Positions 1 through 6,414 of a stretch of DNA of 17,160 bases are shown one piece after another. Position numbers and translations under genes: made by a program. The notes below the pieces were generated by a model, which saw only the letters and a list, made by a program, of their open reading frames with translations, was not told the DNA's origin and did not search any database. The DNA lies in the NCBI GenBank assembly GCA_050693165.1, contig JBOGVX010000130.1, positions 1 to 17,160 of the forward strand. The letters are read 5' to 3'. Positions within the stretch are counted from its first letter, which is position 1. Every line of letters starts with the position of its first letter. Source of the DNA: CAZKFH01 sp050693165 (GTDB lineage Bacteria > Actinomycetota > UBA4738 > CALAEC01).

Positions 1-22
1 GCTTTCAACCGGTCGACGCAAC
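1..22 (+). repeat. IS30-type left terminal inverted repeat (partial)
   Basis: GGTCGACGCAAC at 11-22 is an exact reverse complement of 1204-1215. Bases 1-10 match the outer right repeat more loosely, sharing TTCA. The extreme outer bases lie before the window. Confidence 0.8.
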
Positions 23-31
23 ACCGACGAT

Positions 32-53
32 GGTCGGGATGCCGACCGGGAGG
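32..53 (+). promoter_or_regulatory. Leader hairpin and ribosome binding site of the transposase
   Basis: GGTCGG (32-37) and CCGACC (42-47) form a 6-bp stem with a GATG loop, immediately followed by the Shine-Dalgarno GGGAGG (48-53), 7 nt before the ATG at 61. Leader hairpins in several insertion sequences limit translation from mRNAs that read in from outside; whether this one does is inference. Confidence 0.4.
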
Positions 54-60
54 TGGCTGG

Positions 61-1221
61 ATGCGCCGAGGGGGAAGTCCTGGGCTGTCGAGGGAACTGA
101 AGGATCAGATCTGGGCCCTTTGGAAGCAGGGTCAGTTACCGAAGGACATCAGCCGGGCGCTCGGACCGAAGTGGTGGTCGATCCGTCATGTGATCACTGC
201 TAGCGGGGGTTGCCAGCCGCCGGTTCGGTGCCGGTCTCCCAGGGCGCTTTCTCTCACCGAGCGGGAGGAGATCTCCCGAGGGATGGCGGAAGGGGCCTCG
301 GTCAGATCCATCGCCATCAAGCTGGGAAGGGCTCCTTCCACGGTCAGTAGAGAGATCTCCCGGCATGGAGGACGGACCGGGTACAGGGCAGCGCTCGCCG
401 ATGAAAGGGCGTGGGAGCGGGCTCGCCGGCCGAAGCCATGCAAACTCGCTACCCATCCCGAGCTGAGGCACCTCGTCGCCGCGAAGCTTGCCCAGGACTG
501 GTCCCCTCAGCAGATCTCGGGATGGCTCGAGCGGACCTACCCTGGGCACCAGGAATTTCAGGTGTCGACCGAGACGATCTACCGGAGCCTGTTCGTGCAG
601 GCCAGGGGGGTGCTCCGCAAGGAGCTCACCACCCACCTGCGGAGCCGGCGATCCATGCGCCGGGCCAGAGCCTCCACCCGCAAGGGGAGGCAACAAGGAC
701 AGATCGTGGACGCGGTCTCCATCCGAGAGCGGCCTGCCGAGGCCGAGGACCGAGCCGTTCCCGGCCACTGGGAGGGGGATCTTCTGTCGGGTTCCCGCAA
801 CACCCACGTCGCCACCTTGGTGGAGCGACAGAGCCGCTACGTGATGCTCATCAAGCTCCAGGGCAAGGACACCACATCCGTCGTCGACGCCTTGGCGGAC
901 CGGGTCCAAGCGCTTCCAGCCCAGCTGCGCGCGAGCCTGACGTGGGACCGCGGCCACGAGCTCGCCGACCACAAGCGATTCACAGTTGCCACTGACGTCC
1001 AGGTCTACTTCTGCGACCCCCAGTCACCGTGGCAGAGAGGCACCAACGAGAACACCAACGGCCTTCTTCGCCAGTACTTACCGAAAGGGACGAACGTGGC
1101 GGTCCACAGCCAGGAGGAGCTCGATGCCATCGCTGCTCGACTTAACACTCGACCCCGTAAGACGCTGGAGTACGAAACGCCAGCGGCTAGGCTGGCCCAG
1201 ATCGTTGCGTCGACCCCCTGA
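61..1221 (+). CDS. IS30-family transposase (DDE)
   Basis: This 386-aa protein catalyses cut-and-insert movement of the surrounding element; its length is close to that of IS30 transposase. An N-terminal helix-turn-helix region (about residues 10-45) precedes a second HTH of the IS30 type (about 63-105, containing RAPSTVSREISRHGG). The catalytic core has D240 in HWEGDLLSG, D296 in TWDRGHE and E330 in SPWQRGTNENTNGLLRQ. The spacing between the second D and the E is 33 residues, the DD(33)E pattern of this family. The ATG at 61 is supported by GGGAGG at 48-53. The stop codon sits inside the right inverted repeat. No frameshift or internal stop is seen, so the gene looks functional. Long open frames on the opposite strand and in the +2/+3 frames are GC-driven shadows. 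Confidence 0.95.
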   Translation: MRRGGSPGLSRELKDQIWALWKQGQLPKDISRALGPKWWSIRHVITASGGCQPPVRCRSPRALSLTEREEISRGMAEGASVRSIAIKLGRAPSTVSREISRHGGRTGYRAALADERAWERARRPKPCKLATHPELRHLVAAKLAQDWSPQQISGWLERTYPGHQEFQVSTETIYRSLFVQARGVLRKELTTHLRSRRSMRRARASTRKGRQQGQIVDAVSIRERPAEAEDRAVPGHWEGDLLSGSRNTHVATLVERQSRYVMLIKLQGKDTTSVVDALADRVQALPAQLRASLTWDRGHELADHKRFTVATDVQVYFCDPQSPWQRGTNENTNGLLRQYLPKGTNVAVHSQEELDAIAARLNTRPRKTLEYETPAARLAQIVASTP

Positions 1222-1228
1222 ACTCACG
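1204..1228 (-). repeat. IS30-type right terminal inverted repeat
   Basis: GTTGCGTCGACC at 1204-1215 is the exact reverse complement of 11-22. The following CCCTGAA (1216-1222) contains the transposase stop TGA and the TTCA complement shared with the left end. The outer boundary near 1228 is estimated by alignment to the remembered IS30 end. Confidence 0.8.
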
Positions 1229-1303
1229 ACCCATGACTTGAGTCGTGACAGGTAGGCCGCTCGGTCGCAGCTGGGGGAGCGGGCCGGAATGGGCCGAAAT
1301 GAG

Positions 1304-1339
1304 TGGAACCGCCAGAGTCCGAAGACTCCAGCGGTTCCA
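1304..1339 (-). terminator. Strong UUCG-capped hairpin, probable terminator of the acyl-CoA ligase gene
   Basis: A 9-bp stem (TGGAACCGC 1304-1312 with GCGGTTCCA 1331-1339), a 2x2 internal loop and a 5-bp stem (1315-1319 with 1324-1328) make a long hairpin. Read on the minus strand the loop is C(UUCG)G, the classic extra-stable tetraloop, which suggests the minus strand is the functional RNA. It lies about 55 nt beyond the stop of the minus-strand ligase gene. The downstream U-tract on that strand is short (CTCATTT), so this is a GC-type terminator or mRNA 3' end stabiliser rather than a textbook intrinsic terminator. Confidence 0.55.
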
Positions 1340-1372
1340 TGCGCTTTATACAAGGAGCCTGTTTGGCGACGC

Positions 1373-1394
1373 AAGGCCGAAGCGGCCTTTTGTC
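1373..1394 (+). terminator. Small hairpin plus T-run, possible rightward/bidirectional terminator
   Basis: AAGGCCG (1373-1379) pairs with CGGCCTT (1383-1389) over a 3-nt loop, and the plus strand continues TTTTGT. It would stop rightward transcripts leaving the insertion sequence before they run antisense into the ligase gene, whose stop codon is at 1393-1395. On the minus strand the same stem lies just after that stop but has only a weak T-run. The 164-base gap 1229-1392 otherwise holds the UUCG hairpin and an imperfect palindrome, CATGACTTGAGTCGTG, at 1231-1246. Confidence 0.5.
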
Positions 1395-2991
1395 ACTCTT
1401 TCTTCGAGACCGAGTCCACGAGCTCGCGGACCAGGACCTTGCCGCTGCCGGTCCGCGGGAGGTCGGGCACGTGCTCGATGCGCCGGGGGACCTTGTAGGA
1501 GGCGAGCTCTTCCTTACAGGCCGACAGGATCGCGTCGTCGGTCGCTCCGCCGACCACGAACGCGGCCAGGACCTTGCCGTACTCGGCGTCGGGTACCCCG
1601 GCCACCGCGACGTCATCGACGCCCTCGACCTGGCGGATCACGTCCTCGATCTCGATCGGGTACACGTTCTCGCCGCCGACCACGACCATGTCGTCCGCCC
1701 GGCCCTCGACGTGGAGGAACCCCTCCTCGTCCAGGTGCCCGACATCGCCGATCCCGTACAGGTCGCCGCGCTCGTCGGAGCTCTCGCCGCCGGTGTAGCC
1801 CTCGAACTTCGCCTCGCTCCGGATGTAGAGGCGGCCGATCTCCCCCACGGGCAGCTCGCGATCGTCGCCGATCACGACCACGTCCACGCCTGGCACGGGA
1901 CGGCCCACGCTGTCCGGGCGCTTCGCGACGTCCTCGGGCGTGGCGACCGCCACCCACCCAGCCTCGGTCGAGCCGTAGAGGTCGTAGAGGGAGTCGCCGA
2001 ACACCTGTGTCGCGCGCTCGCGCAGGGATGGCGCCAGCGAGGAACCACTGACGATGACGATCCGCACCGAAGACATGTCCCGGTCGAGCAGGTTCTGGGG
2101 CAGGGCCACGGTGCGGTGGAGCATTACCGGCACGAACGCAACCGCGGTGACGGCGTATCGCTCGATCAGGTCGAGCGACTCCTTGGGGTCGAACCGCTCC
2201 GGCAGGACGAACGTCGAGCCGAGCAGGGTGCCGATCGTGAAGTTGAGGATGCCGAAGGAGTGGAACATCGGCGCCGGCACCAAGATCACGTCGCGCCGGT
2301 TGAACGGGACGACGGCAAGAAGGTTGAGCAGCGGGCGCACCTCGTGGACGCCGGTCCCGCGGATCGCGCCCTTCGGCCGCCCGACGGTCCCCGAGGTGTG
2401 GATGAGGAACCGCGGCGAGCCGCGGTGGAACGTCACGGGTGGGAGGGGTCGCGGGGACTGCTCGGCCAGGAACTGCTCGTACGAGTCTCGTATCGCGTCG
2501 TGGCCGACCGCGACCTTGGGCAGGTCGCGTGGCGCGGCGTCCGCCACCTGGGCGCCGTGCTGGGTCTCGTAGATGAGGAAGGAGGCGCCCGATGTCTCGA
2601 ACGCCGAGCGGAGCTCCGCTGTCTTCGCCCACGTATTGAGTGGGCACGCGGCCACTCCGAGCTTCTGCGTGGCCAGGAACACCTCGACCAGCTCTCGCCC
2701 GTTGCGCAGCAGGGCCGCAACTCGGTCGCCCGGCTTCACGCCCTTCGCCGAGAGCGCTCGGGCCAGCTGGTTCGCGCGCCCGTCGAGCTCGGCCCAGGTC
2801 AGCGTTCCTCGGCGGTCGTGGATCGCGGGCTTGTGCCCGAATGCGCGGGCGTTGATGTGGCTGACGATGCCGAGTGAGCTTCCTCGCCCGAGGAGCCTGG
2901 GGAGGGCGCCAGCTCCCGCCGCGATGCTGCGGGGCTCCAGGGCTCCGGCCCGCCTGAGCGTGGTGATCGGGGAAGGGCGTTCGGCTGCCAA
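1393..2991 (-). CDS. fadD: Long-chain fatty acyl-CoA ligase (FadD/ANL superfamily)
   Basis: This 532-aa AMP-forming ligase would activate a fatty or other carboxylic acid to its acyl-CoA through an acyl-adenylate. All hallmark ANL motifs are visible: the P-loop TSGTVGRPKG (199-208), YGSTEA (339-344), the adenylate-binding Asp in GIGDVGHLDEEG (D416), the hinge region GRADDMVVVGGENVYP starting near 430, and the C-terminal catalytic lysine in PRTGSGKVL (K518). The overall sequence resembles mycobacterial FadD2/FadD12-type enzymes; the substrate cannot be fixed. The start is TTG at 2991. No ATG or GTG occurs in frame before the conserved N-terminal fold, so TTG is effectively the only choice. There is no Shine-Dalgarno; instead TAGGCT sits exactly 7 nt upstream. 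The gene diverges from fumarase. Confidence 0.9.
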   Translation of the reverse strand: MAAERPSPITTLRRAGALEPRSIAAGAGALPRLLGRGSSLGIVSHINARAFGHKPAIHDRRGTLTWAELDGRANQLARALSAKGVKPGDRVAALLRNGRELVEVFLATQKLGVAACPLNTWAKTAELRSAFETSGASFLIYETQHGAQVADAAPRDLPKVAVGHDAIRDSYEQFLAEQSPRPLPPVTFHRGSPRFLIHTSGTVGRPKGAIRGTGVHEVRPLLNLLAVVPFNRRDVILVPAPMFHSFGILNFTIGTLLGSTFVLPERFDPKESLDLIERYAVTAVAFVPVMLHRTVALPQNLLDRDMSSVRIVIVSGSSLAPSLRERATQVFGDSLYDLYGSTEAGWVAVATPEDVAKRPDSVGRPVPGVDVVVIGDDRELPVGEIGRLYIRSEAKFEGYTGGESSDERGDLYGIGDVGHLDEEGFLHVEGRADDMVVVGGENVYPIEIEDVIRQVEGVDDVAVAGVPDAEYGKVLAAFVVGGATDDAILSACKEELASYKVPRRIEHVPDLPRTGSGKVLVRELVDSVSKKE

Positions 2992-3028
2992 GGTTGAGAG
3001 CCTACTTCGCCACTCAGAGTCGTGGGAA
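2992..3028 (-). promoter_or_regulatory. Candidate leaderless promoter of the acyl-CoA ligase
   Basis: On the minus strand, TTCCCA (3028-3023), an 18-nt spacer, TAGGCT (3004-2999) and 7 nt lead directly to the TTG at 2991. A -10 hexamer of form TANNNT at this distance would put the transcript's first base on the start codon. The -35 hexamer matches TTGACA at 4 of 6 positions. Leaderless TTG starts are uncommon, which lowers confidence. Confidence 0.5.
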
Positions 3029-3059
3029 CGTCGCGAAGCGCTCGGCTACCATGAAGTCG
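3023..3059 (+). promoter_or_regulatory. Candidate leaderless promoter of fumarase
   Basis: TACCAT (3047-3052) is exactly 7 nt from the ATG at 3060, and there is no Shine-Dalgarno. At an 18-nt spacer the -35 position is TGGGAA (3023-3028), a poor hexamer. It is the same six base pairs used on the other strand by the divergent ligase promoter. Confidence 0.5.
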
Positions 3060-4451
3060 ATGGGCGACACCCGGACAGAGACGGACACGATGGGACCCAT
3101 CGAGGTCCCCTCCGACCGTTATTGGGGCGCCCAGACCCAGCGCTCGCTCCACCACTTCTCGATCGGCGACGACCGCATGCCCGTCGAGATCGTCCGCGCC
3201 TTCGGAGTGCTGAAGATGGCCGCCGCGCTGATCAACGTGGAAAACGGTGACCTGCCGAAGGAAAAGGGTGACCTGATCGTGACGGCCGCCGACGAGGTCA
3301 TCCAGGGCAAGCTCGACGAGCACTTCCCGCTGTTCGTGTGGCAGACCGGCTCGGGAACGCAGTCGAACATGAACGCGAACGAGGTCATCTCCAACCGCGC
3401 CATCGAGCTGGCCGGCGGGGAGCTGGGCTCGAAGTCTCCGGTCCATCCAAACGACGACGTCAACATGTCGCAGTCGTCCAACGACACGTTCCCGACCGCG
3501 ATGCACATCGCCGCGGTCGAGATGGTGGTGAACCACCTCACCCCCTCCGTTAAGGAGCTTCGCGACGCTCTGGGCCAGAAGGCGAAGGAGTTCGCGGACA
3601 TCGTGAAGATCGGGCGCACACACCTGCAGGACGCGGTCCCTCTTATGCTCGGTCAGGAGTTCTCGGGCTACGTCGCCCAGCTCGATGACGACCTCGAGCG
3701 GATCGAGCAGGCCCTGCCGAAGCTCCACGAGCTCGCGGTCGGCGGCACCGCGGTGGGCACTGGACTGAATGCCCCGCCGGGGTTCGGCGAGAGGGTGGCC
3801 GCGAAGATCTCCGAGCTGACCGGTCTGCCCTTCAAGGCTGCCTCGAACACGTTCGCCGCGTTGGCCGCTCACGACGCGATGGTTCACGGGCACGCGGCGC
3901 TCCGAACGCTCGCGGTCTCGCTGATGAAGGTGGCCAACGACATCCGCTGGCTCGGCTCGGGCCCGCGGTCGGGGCTCGGCGAGCTCGAGCTGCCCGAGAA
4001 CGAGCCCGGCTCCTCGATCATGCCCGGCAAGGTCAACCCGACCCAGTCCGAGGCGATGACGATGGTTTGCACCCAGGTGCTGGGAAACGACGTCGCCGTC
4101 GCGTTCGCCGGGTCACAGGGGAACTTCGAGCTGAACGTGTATAAGCCGGTGATCATCCGGAACTTCCTGCACTCGGCGCGGATCCTGGCCGACTCATGCC
4201 GCACGTTCCGAGAGTTCTGCGTCGAGGGGTTGAAGGCCAATAAGGACCGGATCTCGCAGCTGGTGAACAGCTCGCTGATGCTGGTGACGGCGCTGTCCCC
4301 AAAGATCGGCTACGAGAAGGCCGCCGAGATCGCGAAGAAGGCCCACCACGAAGGAACGACGCTGAAGCAAGCCGCCCTCGGGCTCGGCTACCTCACCGAG
4401 TCCGAGTACGACGCGCTGGTCCGCCCCGAGAACATGACCGGTCCCGGTTAG
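3060..4451 (+). CDS. fumC: Fumarate hydratase class II
   Basis: This TCA-cycle enzyme interconverts fumarate and L-malate as a cytoplasmic, iron-free homotetramer. The 463-aa product carries the superfamily signature GSSIMPGKVN (317-326), the substrate-site segments TGSGTQSNMN (97-106) and SQSSND (137-142), and GRTHLQD (185-191). Starting at 3060, the catalytic histidine and serine fall on residues 188 and 318, the same numbers as in E. coli FumC, and the N-terminus MGDTRTETDTMGPI aligns base for base with that enzyme. Upstream in-frame starts (TTG 2994, ATG 3051) would add non-conserved residues. No Shine-Dalgarno is present; a TACCAT -10 lies 7 nt upstream, suggesting a leaderless mRNA. A thiol oxidoreductase gene follows after 4 nt. 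Confidence 0.96.
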   Translation: MGDTRTETDTMGPIEVPSDRYWGAQTQRSLHHFSIGDDRMPVEIVRAFGVLKMAAALINVENGDLPKEKGDLIVTAADEVIQGKLDEHFPLFVWQTGSGTQSNMNANEVISNRAIELAGGELGSKSPVHPNDDVNMSQSSNDTFPTAMHIAAVEMVVNHLTPSVKELRDALGQKAKEFADIVKIGRTHLQDAVPLMLGQEFSGYVAQLDDDLERIEQALPKLHELAVGGTAVGTGLNAPPGFGERVAAKISELTGLPFKAASNTFAALAAHDAMVHGHAALRTLAVSLMKVANDIRWLGSGPRSGLGELELPENEPGSSIMPGKVNPTQSEAMTMVCTQVLGNDVAVAFAGSQGNFELNVYKPVIIRNFLHSARILADSCRTFREFCVEGLKANKDRISQLVNSSLMLVTALSPKIGYEKAAEIAKKAHHEGTTLKQAALGLGYLTESEYDALVRPENMTGPG

Positions 4452-4455
4452 ACCG

Positions 4456-4869
4456 ATGGCGACCCAAGAACGCACGGAGATCGGAAAGGGCCTGCTTATC
4501 TACGACGGGGACTGTGGATTCTGCGAAAGGAGTGCTGCGTGGCTCCGTCGGCGGTTGCCGAAGGGATACGAGATCCAGCCGTCCCACCGACTCAACCTCG
4601 CGGAGCTCGGTCTCGATAGGAAGAACGTCCACCAGGCTGCCTATTGGATCGATCCGGACGGCACTCAGCACCGAGGGCATCGAGCGATCATGCGGGCGGT
4701 CGAGTCCTCGGGCGGCATACTCGGCCAGCTGGCTCGCGCGACGAAGGTTTGGCCGATCGACCCGCTCGCTTCATGGGTGTACGGCGTGGTCGCCCGCAAC
4801 CGGCACCACCTGCCCGGCGCGAGCGACCACTGTCAACCTCTAGATCAGTCGCCGCTCAGCCCTATGTAG
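4456..4869 (+). CDS. DCC-family thiol-disulfide oxidoreductase (DUF393)
   Basis: This 137-aa protein has the family's defining N-terminal motif: a short beta strand ending in YDGDCGFC (C20 and C23), followed by an amphipathic helix rich in Arg. DCC proteins are predicted thioredoxin-like redox proteins, but their substrates are mostly unknown. The remainder (WIDPDGTQHRGHRAIMRAV, then LASWVYGVVARNRHHLP) matches the usual DUF393 pattern. The ATG is 4 nt after the fumarase stop with no clear Shine-Dalgarno, so translation is probably coupled to fumarase within one operon. The last 25 bases overlap the 3' end of the convergent propeller lipoprotein gene. A link to fumarase beyond co-transcription is not evident from sequence. 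Confidence 0.85.
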   Translation: MATQERTEIGKGLLIYDGDCGFCERSAAWLRRRLPKGYEIQPSHRLNLAELGLDRKNVHQAAYWIDPDGTQHRGHRAIMRAVESSGGILGQLARATKVWPIDPLASWVYGVVARNRHHLPGASDHCQPLDQSPLSPM

Positions 4870-6074
4870 GACACCTCGTCGACCGCGGGCGACGCGATGG
4901 TTCCGAGCGGGCCGTTGCTCGAGCGGTCGAGAACCTCGATCCGGCCCGGCAGCGCGACGAAGATCCGCCGGCCGTCGGAGCCGAGACCGAGCACCACGTC
5001 GTCCATGGTCCACCCGCCGCTCCTCTGCAGCGTCGCCGTGTCAATGCCCACGATCCGCGTGCCGGTCGAGACGAAGAGTGTCCCGTCGGGGGAGACCGTG
5101 GCCTGCGTCGGTGCCTGGCCGCCGAAGCCGAGGTAGGCCTCGTTCGTGCGCAGGGTCTCGGGGCTGTTCGTGTCGACCTCGGTGATCAGCCCCTGCGCGG
5201 AGTCGACGACGTAGAGCAGCTCGCCGTCCGGCGAAAGCGCCATCGTCTGGTCCGCCGGGTCGCCGCCCCACATCGGCTTGGGCAGCGCCAGGCAGTGCGC
5301 CCAGTGGCGGTCGAGGCTCAGCATGTGCACGAAAGACACGGTCGTGCCGGCCTGCTGGTGCGCGTGCTCGACGTAGCTCGCAGGCGAGGTCGTATAGAGG
5401 GTGTGAAGCATCGAGCCGTCGGGCTCGGCGACCTGCTCGAGCCGCGTGCCGCTCATGGTCTCGACCACGCCCTTGATGCCGGTGCTGACCTCGCGAACCT
5501 TCCCGCTGTCGAGATCGAGACGCGCGACCCGGTAAGCCTCGGGCGCGGTAGCGGGAACGTAGCTGACCATGTACAGGCCGCTGCCGTCCGAGGAGAAGGC
5601 CTCGGGCTCGAAGTTCCCGCGGAGCTCGTAGGTCCGGGGCTCCAGCTCACCGCTCGGGTCCGCGATGACGAGCGAGGTGGTCGCTCGTGGCTCGGGGATC
5701 CAGGGGCTGGCGTCCCGCCCGAGCGGAGGCATCAGGGCAACAAGCCCGCCGTTCGGCGAGGCCACCCTCACGCTCATCTCGCCGGGGACCTCGAGGCGCG
5801 ACACGAGCTCTCCGGACAGCGAATCGTGGGCCTCGAGCATGGTTGAGCTCCTCGATACAACGGTCGTGTACAGGCTGGACCAGCTGCCGAGCGCGGGAAC
5901 GCCCTGGCCCTGGAACGTCACCGCGCCCGTCCCGGCGTCGAGGGACAGGACGCCGTCGCTCGACCCCAGGAGCAGGTCCTGGCCGGCCAGTGCCCTTATC
6001 CCCGCGTCGTTGGAGAGACCTCCGCAGGCGGGCAGCGCACTGAGCAGAATCGGTAGTAGCCAGCGGGTCCTCAT
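4845..6074 (-). CDS. Beta-propeller lipoprotein (YncE/WD40-like)
   Basis: A 409-aa predicted lipoprotein. The N-terminus MRTRWLLPILLSALPAC ends in a lipobox (LPAC, C17), so the mature protein should be anchored on the outer face of the membrane. The mature part shows repeated blade-like units: a phrase such as SPDGELLYVVDS or SPDGTLFVSTGTRIVGID followed by a 'DLDSG' or 'DTATL' turn, spaced about 40 residues apart. This is typical of YncE/lactonase-type propellers. Such proteins bind ligands or partners; an enzymatic role cannot be inferred. The ATG at 6074 is preceded on the minus strand by AAGGAAGGAG, a strong ribosome binding site. The gene converges on, and overlaps by 25 bases, the thiol oxidoreductase gene. 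Confidence 0.8.
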   Translation of the reverse strand: MRTRWLLPILLSALPACGGLSNDAGIRALAGQDLLLGSSDGVLSLDAGTGAVTFQGQGVPALGSWSSLYTTVVSRSSTMLEAHDSLSGELVSRLEVPGEMSVRVASPNGGLVALMPPLGRDASPWIPEPRATTSLVIADPSGELEPRTYELRGNFEPEAFSSDGSGLYMVSYVPATAPEAYRVARLDLDSGKVREVSTGIKGVVETMSGTRLEQVAEPDGSMLHTLYTTSPASYVEHAHQQAGTTVSFVHMLSLDRHWAHCLALPKPMWGGDPADQTMALSPDGELLYVVDSAQGLITEVDTNSPETLRTNEAYLGFGGQAPTQATVSPDGTLFVSTGTRIVGIDTATLQRSGGWTMDDVVLGLGSDGRRIFVALPGRIEVLDRSSNGPLGTIASPAVDEVSYIGLSGD

Positions 6075-6194
6075 GCTCGTCTCCTTCCTTGGGCGACCTC
6101 GACTCCTCTACACGTGTGGATGGCCGGAGGTTCCATCGCCCACCTCGGCCTTCAACTCAATGACGCCGGCCGGGCCCTGCCGGTTCGCGGGTGC

Positions 6195-6231
6195 TTCCCA
6201 CGGGTTCCGGCTCAGGCATATCCTTCGAGCT
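6195..6231 (+). promoter_or_regulatory. Candidate leaderless promoter of the Arg-rich small protein
   Basis: TTCCCA (6195-6200), an 18-nt spacer, TATCCT (6219-6224) and a 7-nt gap lead to the ATG at 6232. The -35 hexamer and all spacings are identical to those of the acyl-CoA ligase promoter. No Shine-Dalgarno is present. The 157-base gap 6075-6231 otherwise holds only the ribosome binding site of the minus-strand lipoprotein gene. Confidence 0.5.
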
Positions 6232-6414
6232 ATGGGTGAGCAGCGGAGGGCCAGTAGCGATCGCCGCTCGGGGCAGGAGCGGCGCAAAGAGGAGGACCGC
6301 AGGGAGCAGGATCTCGGGCCTCCGGAGGGGACGCCGGAGCGCCGATCGGGCGTGGATCGCCGCTCAGGTCAGGATCGAAGGTCGGGGGTCGATCGTCGTA
6401 ACCGCGAGGACTAG
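6232..6414 (+). CDS. Small Arg-rich repeat protein (DRRSG motif), function unknown
   Basis: This 60-aa, highly charged protein is built from a 6-residue repeat centred on D/E-R-R-S-G-x: SSDRRSGQERRKEEDRREQD, then a short LGPPEGTP break, then ERRSGVDRRSGQDRRSGVDRRNRED. About a third of the residues are Arg, balanced by Asp/Glu. There is no signal peptide and no hydrophobic segment. Similar RRSGxDRR stretches occur as N-terminal tails of various bacterial proteins, but I know no assigned function. The ATG at 6232 lacks a Shine-Dalgarno and follows TATCCT by 7 nt, arguing for a leaderless mRNA. It lies inside a longer open frame whose upstream part is antisense to the lipoprotein gene. Its stop overlaps the convergent protease stop in the palindrome CTAG (6411-6414). 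Confidence 0.65.
   Translation: MGEQRRASSDRRSGQERRKEEDRREQDLGPPEGTPERRSGVDRRSGQDRRSGVDRRNRED

Larger units (their letters stand above)
1..1228 (+). mobile_element. IS30-family insertion sequence, left end clipped by window edge
   Basis: The element consists of one transposase gene between inverted repeats. A 12-bp perfect inverted repeat, GGTCGACGCAAC at 11-22 and its complement at 1204-1215, lies inside longer imperfect repeats that share TTCA (5-8 on the left; complement TGAA at 1219-1222 on the right). From memory, the ends of IS30 itself contain TTCAATTGGTCAACGCAAC, which fits closely. As in IS30, the right repeat overlaps the transposase stop codon. Aligned to that end, the left terminus would lie a few bases before position 1 and the right terminus near 1228. 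The target duplication cannot be checked because the left flank is missing. The transposase is intact with all three acidic residues, so the copy may be active. Confidence 0.85.

Noticed and set aside
1304..1339. Possible tRNA or integron attC site
   Set aside because: It forms a single long hairpin only; there is no cloverleaf, no T-arm GGTTCGA consensus and no attC core sites.
1303..2877. Long plus-strand open frame opposite the acyl-CoA ligase
   Set aside because: Its translation is an Arg/Val/Asp/His-rich sequence with no family features; it is the GC-driven antisense shadow of a gene with all ANL motifs.
4644..5846. 400-codon plus-strand open frame opposite the propeller lipoprotein
   Set aside because: Composition is typical of antisense frames, and the minus-strand frame has a ribosome binding site, lipobox and propeller repeats.
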